From: Verrucomicrobiota bacterium
GTDB taxonomy: Bacteria > Verrucomicrobiota > Verrucomicrobiia > Verrucomicrobiales > Akkermansiaceae
Reading direction: 5' to 3'
Assembly: GCA_017301995.1 (NCBI GenBank)
Contig: JAFLEH010000003.1
Coordinates: forward strand, 248,001 to 312,000
DNA: 64,000 bases
Part shown: positions 19,710-28,205 of the stretch, in pieces
Layout: the number at the start of each line of letters is the position of its first letter
How positions within the stretch are numbered: the first letter of the stretch is position 1
The notes under the pieces: model-generated
Told to the model about the DNA's origin: nothing
Databases searched by the model: none
What the model saw: only the letters and a program-made list of their open reading frames with translations
Made by a program: the position numbers and the translations under genes

Positions 19710-22103
19710 TCATTGGACCACATGGCTGCCGTTGGCTGGGATTGTGATCGTTTGGGCCGTTCCTTTCGCGCGGATCATGGCCTTCCCGCCTATGGCAGAG
19801 GTGATGACGGCCTTCGCGAGTCTGCCGCCGGTCCAGAACAGATCGACATTGAATCCGCCTCGCGCGCGGAGACCGGTGACGCTGCCATCCTTCCACGCGT
19901 CCGGCAGGGCGGGCAACAGATCGAGCGTATAGCTTCCGTCTTTTTGGATGTGGCTTTGCAATAGCATCTCGGCGATTCCGGATGTCGCACCGAAGTTTCC
20001 GTCTATCTGAAACGGCGGATGTGCGTCGAACAAATTGGGATACATGCCGCCACCACCCATAGTTCCTTTGTCGGGTAGGGGTTTGAGGAGGTTCTTCAGG
20101 ATGAGATTGGCATGGTTTCCATCAAGGAAGCGCGCCCAGAGATTGACTTTCCAGCCCATGCTCCAACCGGTGGCCTCATCACCCCGGTGGAGCAGCGACT
20201 GGCGCGCGGCTTTGAAAAGGTCCGGTTGTTCCGGTGTGATCTCCGATCCCGGATAGACCGCCCACAGGTGGGAAACATGGCGGTGTTTGTTGTTCGGGTC
20301 ATCACGGTCTTCAGTCCATTCCATGAGTTGGCCATGCTTCCCAATCTGATTGGGAACGATCTGGGGGCGAAGTTCATCGAGTTTGGCCGCAAATCCGGCA
20401 TCCACGCCAAGCACGCGCGCTGCGGCGGCGGTGTTTTGGAACAGATCGCGGATGATCTGGTGATCCATCGACGGCCCCATGACCAATCCACCTTGCTCGG
20501 GGGAATTCGAGGGGCCGCTGATCAGCTTGCCGGTGATCGGATCCTTGGTTAGGTAGTTCATGAAGAATTCCGCCGATTCCCTCATGATCGGATAGGCGCG
20601 TTTGGCAAGAAACTCCTTGTCTCCGCCGAACTGATAGTGTTCCCAGAGATGCTGGCAAAGCCATGAGCCGCCGCTCGGCCAGATGCCATGGTCGCTGTTG
20701 TTGATCGGCGCGGTGCCGCGCCAGATGTCGGTGTTGTGGTGAAGCACCCATCCGGGCGCGCCGTAATGGGCGGCGGCGGTTTTCCTGCCGGTTGCCGCGC
20801 AATCGGCGATCATGTCGAAAAGCGGCCCGGTGCAATCCGCCAGATTGGCGACCTCCGCCGGCCAATAGTTCATTTCCGTATTGATGTTTACCGTCATCTT
20901 GCTGTCCCACGCGGGTCTGAGCGAATCGTTCCAGATGCCCTGGAGATTCGCGGGTTGTCCCCCAGGGCGGCTGCAGGCGATGAGCAGGTATCGGCCGTAT
21001 TGGAAGGTGAGGGCGGCCAGGTCGGGATCATTGCCGGTTGCGAAGTTCCTGATCCGTTGATCGGTGGGCAGCGATGCCGCCTCGGTCCTGCCGAGGTCGA
21101 TGGAAACCCGGCGGAACAATCCCTGATGATCCCGCAAATGACTCGCAAGCAGCGTGTTGTAATCCTTCTTGGGAATGGCGGCCAGGGTCGCCTCACAACG
21201 CGCGGCGGGATCTCCGCTGATGTCGGCATAGTTTACGAAGCTGCTGGAGGCAGTTAGAAAAAGGGTCGCGGAATCGGCGTTCTCGACCGTCAGTCCCGCC
21301 CCGGAGGCCGCGGATCGTCCTCCCTGGCTGGTGACCTTCAAACGGGCTTCAAACCTCACGCCGCCTTCCTCCACTTGACCCACGAGCGCGAGTTGATCGC
21401 CTTGACGGATTTCCGTCCGCGATGACTTGTGAGGACTGTCCAGTCTCGCGTTGAAACTGATGCTCGCGGGCTTGTCGGCGGACATGCGCAAGACGATGAC
21501 CTGATCCGGAAACGACGCGAAACACTCGCGCTTGAAAGTGATCCCACCGGCCTGATAGGTCACGGTGGACACGGCCGTGTCGAGGTCGAGCTTCCTGCGG
21601 TAGTTGGTGCACTCGTCCCCCGCGGGGAAGGTGATCCGGAGATCGCCGCAGGGCTGGTAGGTTCTCTGCCCGAGCGGGATGCTCATGAATTCCCTGCGAC
21701 CGATGTCTTCGGCTTCCTTTTGCTTTTCCTTCGCTTCCTTGCGCCGCTGATTCGCGGCATCCCGCTCACCGCGCTTTTCGAGGCCGTCCGCCTCGATCGA
21801 CAGCTTGCGGCTTTGATTGCAAAGGTCCCGCAGCACGGGCAGGAACTTCGCCGCGCCCTCGTGGTGGTATTCGTGCGGCTTGCCGGTCCAGACCGTGCTT
21901 TCGTTGAACTGGATCCGCTCCTCCGCGACACCGCCGAAAACCATGGCCCCCATGCGACCGTTTCCAAGCGGAAGCGCCTCGGTCCAGTTGGCGGCAGGTT
22001 GGAGATACCAGAGCGCGGGCGGGTCGGCTGGAGCACCTTGAACGGATGCGGCAGCGAGCGCGAACCCGCAGGCGAGTGGGATGGATCGTTTGATGTGTCT
22101 CAT
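19710..22103 (-). CDS. GH95 alpha-L-fucosidase
   Basis: Secreted 797-residue inverting enzyme predicted to release alpha-1,2-linked L-fucose; some family members act on alpha-L-galactose. A signal peptide ([18 protein letters not shown]) precedes the classic opening [19 protein letters not shown]. Active-site stretches of the (alpha/alpha)6 barrel are intact: [16 protein letters not shown] near 404 (catalytic Asn pair), [11 protein letters not shown] near 530 (general-acid Glu) and [14 protein letters not shown] near 698 (Asp). An Ala/Lys/Glu-rich helix at about 115-145 ([20 protein letters not shown]) is an unusual coiled-coil-like insertion in the N-terminal region. The neighbours are a GH43-like gene (76 bases downstream) and the DUF4450-like gene (63 bases upstream). 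Confidence 0.93.
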   Translation of the reverse strand: MRHIKRSIPLACGFALAAASVQGAPADPPALWYLQPAANWTEALPLGNGRMGAMVFGGVAEERIQFNESTVWTGKPHEYHHEGAAKFLPVLRDLCNQSRKLSIEADGLEKRGERDAANQRRKEAKEKQKEAEDIGRREFMSIPLGQRTYQPCGDLRITFPAGDECTNYRRKLDLDTAVSTVTYQAGGITFKRECFASFPDQVIVLRMSADKPASISFNARLDSPHKSSRTEIRQGDQLALVGQVEEGGVRFEARLKVTSQGGRSAASGAGLTVENADSATLFLTASSSFVNYADISGDPAARCEATLAAIPKKDYNTLLASHLRDHQGLFRRVSIDLGRTEAASLPTDQRIRNFATGNDPDLAALTFQYGRYLLIACSRPGGQPANLQGIWNDSLRPAWDSKMTVNINTEMNYWPAEVANLADCTGPLFDMIADCAATGRKTAAAHYGAPGWVLHHNTDIWRGTAPINNSDHGIWPSGGSWLCQHLWEHYQFGGDKEFLAKRAYPIMRESAEFFMNYLTKDPITGKLISGPSNSPEQGGLVMGPSMDHQIIRDLFQNTAAAARVLGVDAGFAAKLDELRPQIVPNQIGKHGQLMEWTEDRDDPNNKHRHVSHLWAVYPGSEITPEQPDLFKAARQSLLHRGDEATGWSMGWKVNLWARFLDGNHANLILKNLLKPLPDKGTMGGGGMYPNLFDAHPPFQIDGNFGATSGIAEMLLQSHIQKDGSYTLDLLPALPDAWKDGSVTGLRARGGFNVDLFWTGGRLAKAVITSAIGGKAMIRAKGTAQTITIPANGSHVVQ

Positions 22104-22166
22104 GGATAGATCATAGGGTGATGTGCCCGCGACCGGGCGGACGGAAACAAGGGTGTGATACGGGTT

Positions 22167-25100
22167 TCATTCGGGATTTGCGACACTAACCCCCATGAGG
22201 CCGGTGACGACATCGAGGGAGAGGGTTTCCAAGGCGATCTCTTTCAACTCGACCCCCGGTCGGAGTTTCCAACCATAAACCATCGCGCGGCAGTTGGTGC
22301 CGAGTTGCACCTGGGCTGGCGGGATTTTGGGCAGCGAGAATCCGTCGCGCTCATAGTTGTAGTCCACCCGGCCGAAGCCGCAGAGCGACCAGAAATTCTC
22401 CGGTGGCACGAGGTCCAGTGTTTCCTCCACGCCGTCAGCATATATGAAACGGATGACCGCGTTGGCGATCTTACCCTGCATCGGCGTGGTACTTCCGCTG
22501 ACTAACAACCATACGGAATCACCCTTCGCGTGAACGGGCGCGGTCACCGATTTCGGCCAATTGTCCCAGAGCGAGGTGAACGCGATGTTCGTTCCGGGCC
22601 GCGCCTTGAGGAAGCGCGCGTGCTGCGGGGTGACCAGATGCTCGCCCTGGATCAGGTCTGTGCCGGAATCGTGATCCAGGTTGTGCCGTTTCAGTCCGGC
22701 CGGATTTCCATCGAGCGTCCAATCGGCGGGTCCCGCGATCGGAGCGTCCGGTTTCAAACGAGCCGCCAGTTCGGCAGGGGCGAGCGCGCGATCGTGGATG
22801 GCGACCCGGTGGATCCGGCCTCGGAAAGAGGCAGTTCCAGGTCCGCCGTGTCCGATTCTCACCGAGTGGGCGACTGGCTTGATGGCCGGGAATGCGCCGT
22901 CGGCCTTTCCGGCGACTTCGCGACCATTGACATAAAGTTTCATCACGCGGGCTGTGGAATCATATATGCCGGCGACATGGACGGTCTTGCCGGGTGTCAA
23001 CGCCTGTGGTGCGGTCACCTCGCCGTTGGACGTGATCAGGCGCAGTGAGTTTCCAGGAAAGGTGTCCAAAAGGAATCCATCCAGAGTGTGGGGAACACTC
23101 CGGTCGATGATCCGCCCGCCGTCTGCCGGCATTGTGTCCGGAGTCAGCCAGGCTTCCACCGTCAGCGCCTTGATCGGATTGGCAATGGCGGGATCCGTGG
23201 CATCAAACGCGACACTCTCCGGCACGAGGACTTTTTCCATCGAGATTTCGGGCGTCCTGATGCCCCAATGGACGAAGGTCCACGCGCTCCAACCATCATA
23301 GCCAATACGCATCGAAACCCGGTCCGGCCGAGGGGAATCGTAGCGCTGTTTGAAGATGTCCCGAAGGTCGCCGTTGAAGATGGTGGATAGATCAACCGTC
23401 CTCCAGGTCGCGTCGGCAGGTGCTTCACGCAACAGTTTCGGATATGCCGGGTCGGGACCGTGAACTTTGGTGAGCTGGAAGCGGGGAACATCGCCACCGA
23501 CAGCGGCAATCTCAAGCCGGTGGCCGGGCCGGCCTGTGGGGTCCTCGCGCGACAGGACCGGCAGATCGGCTGAATCACCCTCGGTTTCCACGACGAGCAC
23601 CGCTTGTTTTGTTTCAGGCAGTCCAACCCGCAACATGCCATATCCGGCCCATGGCTCGATGCTGAACTTCACGGGGCTGCCGTTCACGGTCACTCGATTG
23701 ACCTTGCCGGCACGCACCGGAATTCCGAAACTCACTTTCGCCGCTTTGGTGAGTGCGAGCTTGTATGTCGTCCCCTTGAACTCAAAGGCAAAGTCCGGAG
23801 TTTTGACAGACGCATGATCCCAGCTTGCGGGAAACGCCGGTTCCATCCGGACAATTCCATTCGGATAGTCCGGACGGTAACCGAAGAGACCTTCGACCAG
23901 GGCCCGGGAGTAGGCCGAAACAATATCGGCGAAATCCACCGCACAGTTCGGATGGCTGAGGCCGCCTGGAGAGATGCGGTTCACATTGTTAAAGCCACCC
24001 GATTCATTGCTGTAGCCCGATTTCCGCACGCCATCTCCATACATGGACTCCAGCATCGTGCCGCGCAGCAGATTCCAGCCTTCGTCGCCCTGGCCGCCGA
24101 GAAAATAACCGAGCGACATGCCGAAGTTGTCGCCATGATATAACTCGCGGATCGACCATTGTCCCGGAACAAAATTGGAGGTCTGGCGCATTTCCCCGCC
24201 ATACGGCAGTTTGAACCGCTCCATCGCCCACTCGGTGTAGAACATTGCTTTCCATGCCTGCTCCGGCGAGGCCAACCCGGATTCGATCGGGACATGCTGG
24301 GCGTAGACCCATGCGTCAGGCATCTGTCTCTTATGGCCCCACGGCTCAATGTAAGAAGCATACTGGCCGCGGTCGGGCATCCATAGCAACTGATTGACCG
24401 CTCTTTTGATTCTCGCCGCCGTGGCCTCGTGCCGCGCCGCCGCTGTGCGATCGCCCGCACGACGCGCCATGTCCGCCGCCGCGAGGTGGCCGTAGTAGAT
24501 ATAACCGGATTGCTCGGGGGTGCCGCCGCCGTTGAACCAGATTGAGTCGTTAGGCCAGGTGTTGTTATAGCTTTCGTAGAGGCCGTCGCCATCCGGATCG
24601 TAACAATCTTTGGCGCGTTCCAGATGCAATTCCAGCATCGGGCGCAAAGTCTTTTCCAGTTTCGGATCGGCGCTGGCCCTCCAGGCGCGGATGGCCTCGT
24701 CGAAAAACTGTGTTTGGAACTCGTAATGGGGCGGTTGTTTGTAATCAATGAATCCCTTGCCGAAGAATCGGGACTTTCCGGCCTGCTGGCAGCCGTTGGC
24801 CGAGTACTCGGCATGCTGATGCTGGCCGTCGTCCTGTTTGACCTGAAGATTTCCCCAAAATTCGACGGCGCGTTGCACTTGGTCCGGCCAGCCGAAATAG
24901 ATCGCGCCGCCCATGGTGCGCCAACCGGGTTGCTGCTGCCGCCAATGCGAGCCGCCGTGGACGAAGGTTGGGTTTACAAAGATTCCGGCCGTGGCGGCCA
25001 CCGCCATTGGCGCGCCCGCGTTCAGATAGGGGTCGGGCGTGTCAATGATCAACCTGCGGCTGAAATCCCTTGCCCGCGCGATTCCCTGTTGGAAGGCCTT

Positions 25101-25970
25101 AACCGGGTCCGCGATCATCGCTGGATCGAGTGGCTTCTTTCTCAATACGAGTTTGGCATAGCCTGCGGCATCGTTCTCATCGGCGATCGCAGCCATGGTC
25201 TGCGGCGACATGTCGGACAAGAAGACCATCGCTACAATGCCTGTTCCCGCAAGAACCCCCGGCTGGGCTTTGGCCGCCTTCTCCGGAGTTCCAACATCGG
25301 CAAAGGGGATTGTTTCCCAAACTTGTGGAGCGGCGGAAAATCCCACCGCCGCGGAGCCGAGTTCCCGCGCGGGCTCGGCTTCCAACCTGAATCCGCGGGT
25401 GTCGTGTTGCCACCGGTAGGATGATCCTTTGTCGGCATTCGGAGGAAAACACGCCCACAGGCACTTGTCTCCGGGCCGACTGCCTTTGGATGCAATGCGG
25501 GCGGTGATGCCGTTGGCATCGGCGAGGGTGGTGGCGGCCAGCGAGAGGGTTAGACCGGGAAACCGGGGGTCCCTGCACTCCCATTCGATCCAGCCAGGTC
25601 GGTATCGCATTTTCCGCTCCGGAAATTGGTCGAGCATCACACGCTGGCCATCCCTCTCGAAACCAAACCGGAAGATTCCCGCTTCACCGCGCAGGCCCGG
25701 CATCTCGCCGGCCCAATAGTATGAGAACCGCTCATGGCAGTAAAGCGGGCGGTTGTCCCAGCGGGTTCCGTTGGCGATGGCGATAGCGTCCGCTTCCGGA
25801 TGATAGATCAAGCCTGCCGCCGGCCTCTCCGCCGGTTCGGCATGGCACGGCGCGAGCAAGAGCGCGACCGGTGCCACGCGCGACGCATTGCGCCATGCTG
25901 AAGGCCCGCGGGTGATTCCGATGAATCGGTTCGACAAGTATTGGAGGAGGCATCGTAACATGGCAAGCAT
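22167..25970 (-). CDS. DUF4450-like (alpha/alpha)6-barrel protein with LamG insertion
   Basis: Secreted 1267-residue protein. The N-terminal part (IANGTRWDNRPLYCHERFS) resembles DUF4450, a family known from polysaccharide loci; this is from memory and needs an HMM check. The middle looks like a glycoside hydrolase alpha-toroid: DPDGDGLYESYNNTWPND, NGGGTPEQSGYIYYGH and GQWSIRELYHGDNFG. Residues about 900-1065 are a LamG/concanavalin-like module (LTVEAWLTPDTMPADGGRII, MKLYVNGREVAGKADG). The last 150 residues (NIAFTSLWDNWPKSV, ADGVEETLDLVPPENFWSLC) match the C-terminus of the paralogue at 51325-54459, which lacks LamG. It follows a GH43-like gene by 18 bases. It is probably a glycosidase or debranching enzyme; the substrate is unknown. 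The long basic N-terminus makes the exact start uncertain. Confidence 0.8.
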   Translation of the reverse strand: MLAMLRCLLQYLSNRFIGITRGPSAWRNASRVAPVALLLAPCHAEPAERPAAGLIYHPEADAIAIANGTRWDNRPLYCHERFSYYWAGEMPGLRGEAGIFRFGFERDGQRVMLDQFPERKMRYRPGWIEWECRDPRFPGLTLSLAATTLADANGITARIASKGSRPGDKCLWACFPPNADKGSSYRWQHDTRGFRLEAEPARELGSAAVGFSAAPQVWETIPFADVGTPEKAAKAQPGVLAGTGIVAMVFLSDMSPQTMAAIADENDAAGYAKLVLRKKPLDPAMIADPVKAFQQGIARARDFSRRLIIDTPDPYLNAGAPMAVAATAGIFVNPTFVHGGSHWRQQQPGWRTMGGAIYFGWPDQVQRAVEFWGNLQVKQDDGQHQHAEYSANGCQQAGKSRFFGKGFIDYKQPPHYEFQTQFFDEAIRAWRASADPKLEKTLRPMLELHLERAKDCYDPDGDGLYESYNNTWPNDSIWFNGGGTPEQSGYIYYGHLAAADMARRAGDRTAAARHEATAARIKRAVNQLLWMPDRGQYASYIEPWGHKRQMPDAWVYAQHVPIESGLASPEQAWKAMFYTEWAMERFKLPYGGEMRQTSNFVPGQWSIRELYHGDNFGMSLGYFLGGQGDEGWNLLRGTMLESMYGDGVRKSGYSNESGGFNNVNRISPGGLSHPNCAVDFADIVSAYSRALVEGLFGYRPDYPNGIVRMEPAFPASWDHASVKTPDFAFEFKGTTYKLALTKAAKVSFGIPVRAGKVNRVTVNGSPVKFSIEPWAGYGMLRVGLPETKQAVLVVETEGDSADLPVLSREDPTGRPGHRLEIAAVGGDVPRFQLTKVHGPDPAYPKLLREAPADATWRTVDLSTIFNGDLRDIFKQRYDSPRPDRVSMRIGYDGWSAWTFVHWGIRTPEISMEKVLVPESVAFDATDPAIANPIKALTVEAWLTPDTMPADGGRIIDRSVPHTLDGFLLDTFPGNSLRLITSNGEVTAPQALTPGKTVHVAGIYDSTARVMKLYVNGREVAGKADGAFPAIKPVAHSVRIGHGGPGTASFRGRIHRVAIHDRALAPAELAARLKPDAPIAGPADWTLDGNPAGLKRHNLDHDSGTDLIQGEHLVTPQHARFLKARPGTNIAFTSLWDNWPKSVTAPVHAKGDSVWLLVSGSTTPMQGKIANAVIRFIYADGVEETLDLVPPENFWSLCGFGRVDYNYERDGFSLPKIPPAQVQLGTNCRAMVYGWKLRPGVELKEIALETLSLDVVTGLMGVSVANPE

Positions 25971-25988
25971 AATTGTGTGTCGCGTGTT

Positions 25989-27164
25989 CTAGCGGTTGTT
26001 GAAGGCATCCATGTCCCAGCGGTCCATCCATTCCAAGAATGGCCTGCCATCCTTGCCGAACCGGACCGGCAGCCAGACATAGCGCCCATCGATGGCATTG
26101 TCCGGCCGCCAGCGGTCGGCCATGAAGATGAAGGCGTCCTTTTTCCCTTCAACCGGCAAGACGAAGGTGGACTGGGAATCAAAGGTCTTCCCGATCCGAT
26201 CCGCGGGCCCGGAACATGGGTTGCCCAGAGCCTGCCACGGTCCCCAGATGGAATCCGCGACCGCCAATCTTGCGGCGTTCGGCGCCCAACCGGTGCAACC
26301 TGAGCTGAACAAATAGTATTTTCCGCGGCACTTGAACATAGCCGGAGCCTCATTGAAAGCCAACGGAAACACCCTGATGTATTTGCCCGCCGGCTTCAGA
26401 TAGTCATCGCTCAGCCGGGATATCTGGAGTGTGGAGTTCTCCTCGGAAGCGTATATATGATAAGCCGCTCCGTCATCATCGACAAACAGGGTCATATCCC
26501 GCGCCATCTGGCCACCCGCGAAATCGCGCCGGAATACCCAATCTCTTGCGAATTCCGGCACGAAATTCCCCGGCATTGCGACCTTGGAAAGCCGGTCGGA
26601 TTCTTCCGGAGCGAGCGGCTTCTTCATCCCGTCGGACACATTCGACGGCCAAACACCCGCATTGGGACGAAAACTGCCCAAAAAACGATACGGTCCGGTC
26701 ACTTGGTCCGCAACGGCAACGCCGCTCCGCGCGGCACCATATCCCTGGCCCTTGAGTTCCAAATGAAACCACATGATAAATTTGCCGGTTTTCGCATTGT
26801 GGATGACTTTCGGCCGCTCCAGAATGCATCCCTTTGCGATGTCGCTCTTGGGATCGTCGTCAACACCGAGCGCGATTCCCTCGTTCTTCCATTGACAGAG
26901 ATCCCGCGAGGAATACACGCCGACACCGACTTGGGCGGTGTTTCCCGCGCCGCCGGCGACTTTGTGTTCGCCGAACCAGTAATAGACCCCCTGATGGAAC
27001 AGCACCCCGCCGCCGTGGGCGTTGATGTGAATGCCTTTGTCGTCGGGCCAAAGCTCGCCGGAGACAATCGACTTGCCGGACTCGGCAGCGGATACGGCAA
27101 TGGCCGCGACCGACAAAGCGGATGCAAGTATCCGCGCTTTGATCGGATAGGCGAATTTCTTCAT
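25989..27164 (-). CDS. GH43-family glycosidase (galactanase/arabinanase-like subfamily)
   Basis: Secreted 391-residue protein; the ATG at 27164 gives MKKFAYPIKARILASALSVA as signal, and one codon-pair earlier is also possible. The opening HINAHGGGVLFHQGVYYWFG is characteristic of GH43 subfamilies that include exo-beta-1,3-galactanase-type enzymes. ILERPKVIHNAKTGKFIMW holds the expected catalytic Glu region, and AFNEAPAMFKCRGKYYLF another blade with a conserved acid. No carbohydrate-binding module follows, and the length is that of a bare catalytic domain. It sits 18 bases upstream of the DUF4450-like gene and 37 bases downstream of another GH43-like gene, so it is within one transcription unit. 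Subfamily assignment is tentative. Confidence 0.85.
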   Translation of the reverse strand: MKKFAYPIKARILASALSVAAIAVSAAESGKSIVSGELWPDDKGIHINAHGGGVLFHQGVYYWFGEHKVAGGAGNTAQVGVGVYSSRDLCQWKNEGIALGVDDDPKSDIAKGCILERPKVIHNAKTGKFIMWFHLELKGQGYGAARSGVAVADQVTGPYRFLGSFRPNAGVWPSNVSDGMKKPLAPEESDRLSKVAMPGNFVPEFARDWVFRRDFAGGQMARDMTLFVDDDGAAYHIYASEENSTLQISRLSDDYLKPAGKYIRVFPLAFNEAPAMFKCRGKYYLFSSGCTGWAPNAARLAVADSIWGPWQALGNPCSGPADRIGKTFDSQSTFVLPVEGKKDAFIFMADRWRPDNAIDGRYVWLPVRFGKDGRPFLEWMDRWDMDAFNNR

Positions 27165-27201
27165 AATCATGAATCTTGAGTTGGAGCTGTGTTCGTGGCT
27201 T

Positions 27202-28161
27202 CTACGGATCTTGCCGCTTCATCAGGTCGCGCACCACGGCTCCGGAAACGGCGAAAGCGGTGCCGTGCCGGATGCCGGGCGGCATTATGAGGTCCTTGCT
27301 GACATCGCGCCAAGCCTTGAAATCCGTGGTGGCCAATGCCTCGTAGCGGTGCCTCGTGTAGGCATCGAAATAAAGAATTGCTTCCCGACCCACCCGAAGC
27401 ACCGTTGGTCCCTCCACCCAACTTCCGGGCGGAGTGATACTGCCGGGCACCGGTGAAAATGGTCCGGCTGGACTCTTGGCCGTTGCCAATTTGAGGTTTT
27501 TCATTGGCTCGGGGGCTTTGGTTTCGTCCTTGTAGATCATCATCGTCCTGCCATCATATTCGGTGACCGTAGAGTCTATCACATTGTGACCCGGATCAAA
27601 GTAGAGCTTGGTTGGAGAGAAGGAGGCGAAATCGGCGGTGGTGGTCGAATAAATCCTATGATTGTTGTCGTTCCGGCCTCCCAGATCGGTTTCCGGAAAC
27701 CTGCCGGGAATGGTGGATGCCCAGAAGATGCGGAAATGCTTGTTTCCGCTGTCATAGGTGATCTCCGGCGCCCAGCAGTTGCGGGTGGTAGGTTCGTGGG
27801 CCATCACGGGGATCGCCTTCTGTGGCGACCAAGTGATGAGATCCTTCGACGACGCGTAACCGATGGTGCCGCTGTCCCAACTGTCGGTCCAAACCATGTG
27901 ATAGGTCCCGTCGGGTCCGGTTGTGACACAGGGATCGCGCATCAGCTTCGATTTGCCGACCTCGGGCTTGAGGAATGATTTGCCGCCGTTGAGCGCCTGC
28001 CATTTCAGCCCGTCGGCGCTCCAGGCAAGATGCAATCCGTCCTCGCCGTTGTTGATGAAGTAGGAAAACAGATAGGCTCTTTCCGGAACTTCAACCGCCG
28101 GGACGGCGGTTGTGAGGACGACGGTAAGGCCAAGAATCAGGGAGCGTAGTTTGGTTTTCAT
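27202..28161 (-). CDS. GH43-like glycosidase
   Basis: Secreted 319-residue beta-propeller glycosidase. The ATG at 28161 begins the signal MKTKLRSLILGLTVVLTTAV; the longer open frame has no signal. Visible GH43 features are LMRDPCVTTGPDGTYHMVW near 75 (base Asp) and NCWAPEITYDSGNKHFRIF near 130 (the WAPE motif). A later blade holds SWVEGPTVLRVGREAIL. A paralogue with the same opening pattern (FSYF..NGEDG) is encoded at 56088-57134. The gene lies between the alpha-galactosidase and another GH43-like gene. The sugar specificity, arabinose or xylose by family precedent, is not determined. Confidence 0.83.
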   Translation of the reverse strand: MKTKLRSLILGLTVVLTTAVPAVEVPERAYLFSYFINNGEDGLHLAWSADGLKWQALNGGKSFLKPEVGKSKLMRDPCVTTGPDGTYHMVWTDSWDSGTIGYASSKDLITWSPQKAIPVMAHEPTTRNCWAPEITYDSGNKHFRIFWASTIPGRFPETDLGGRNDNNHRIYSTTTADFASFSPTKLYFDPGHNVIDSTVTEYDGRTMMIYKDETKAPEPMKNLKLATAKSPAGPFSPVPGSITPPGSWVEGPTVLRVGREAILYFDAYTRHRYEALATTDFKAWRDVSKDLIMPPGIRHGTAFAVSGAVVRDLMKRQDP

Positions 28162-28205
28162 GATAGGAGACAGATTGCGGGCTGGGGCGGGGATGTCAGC
28201 GCCCA

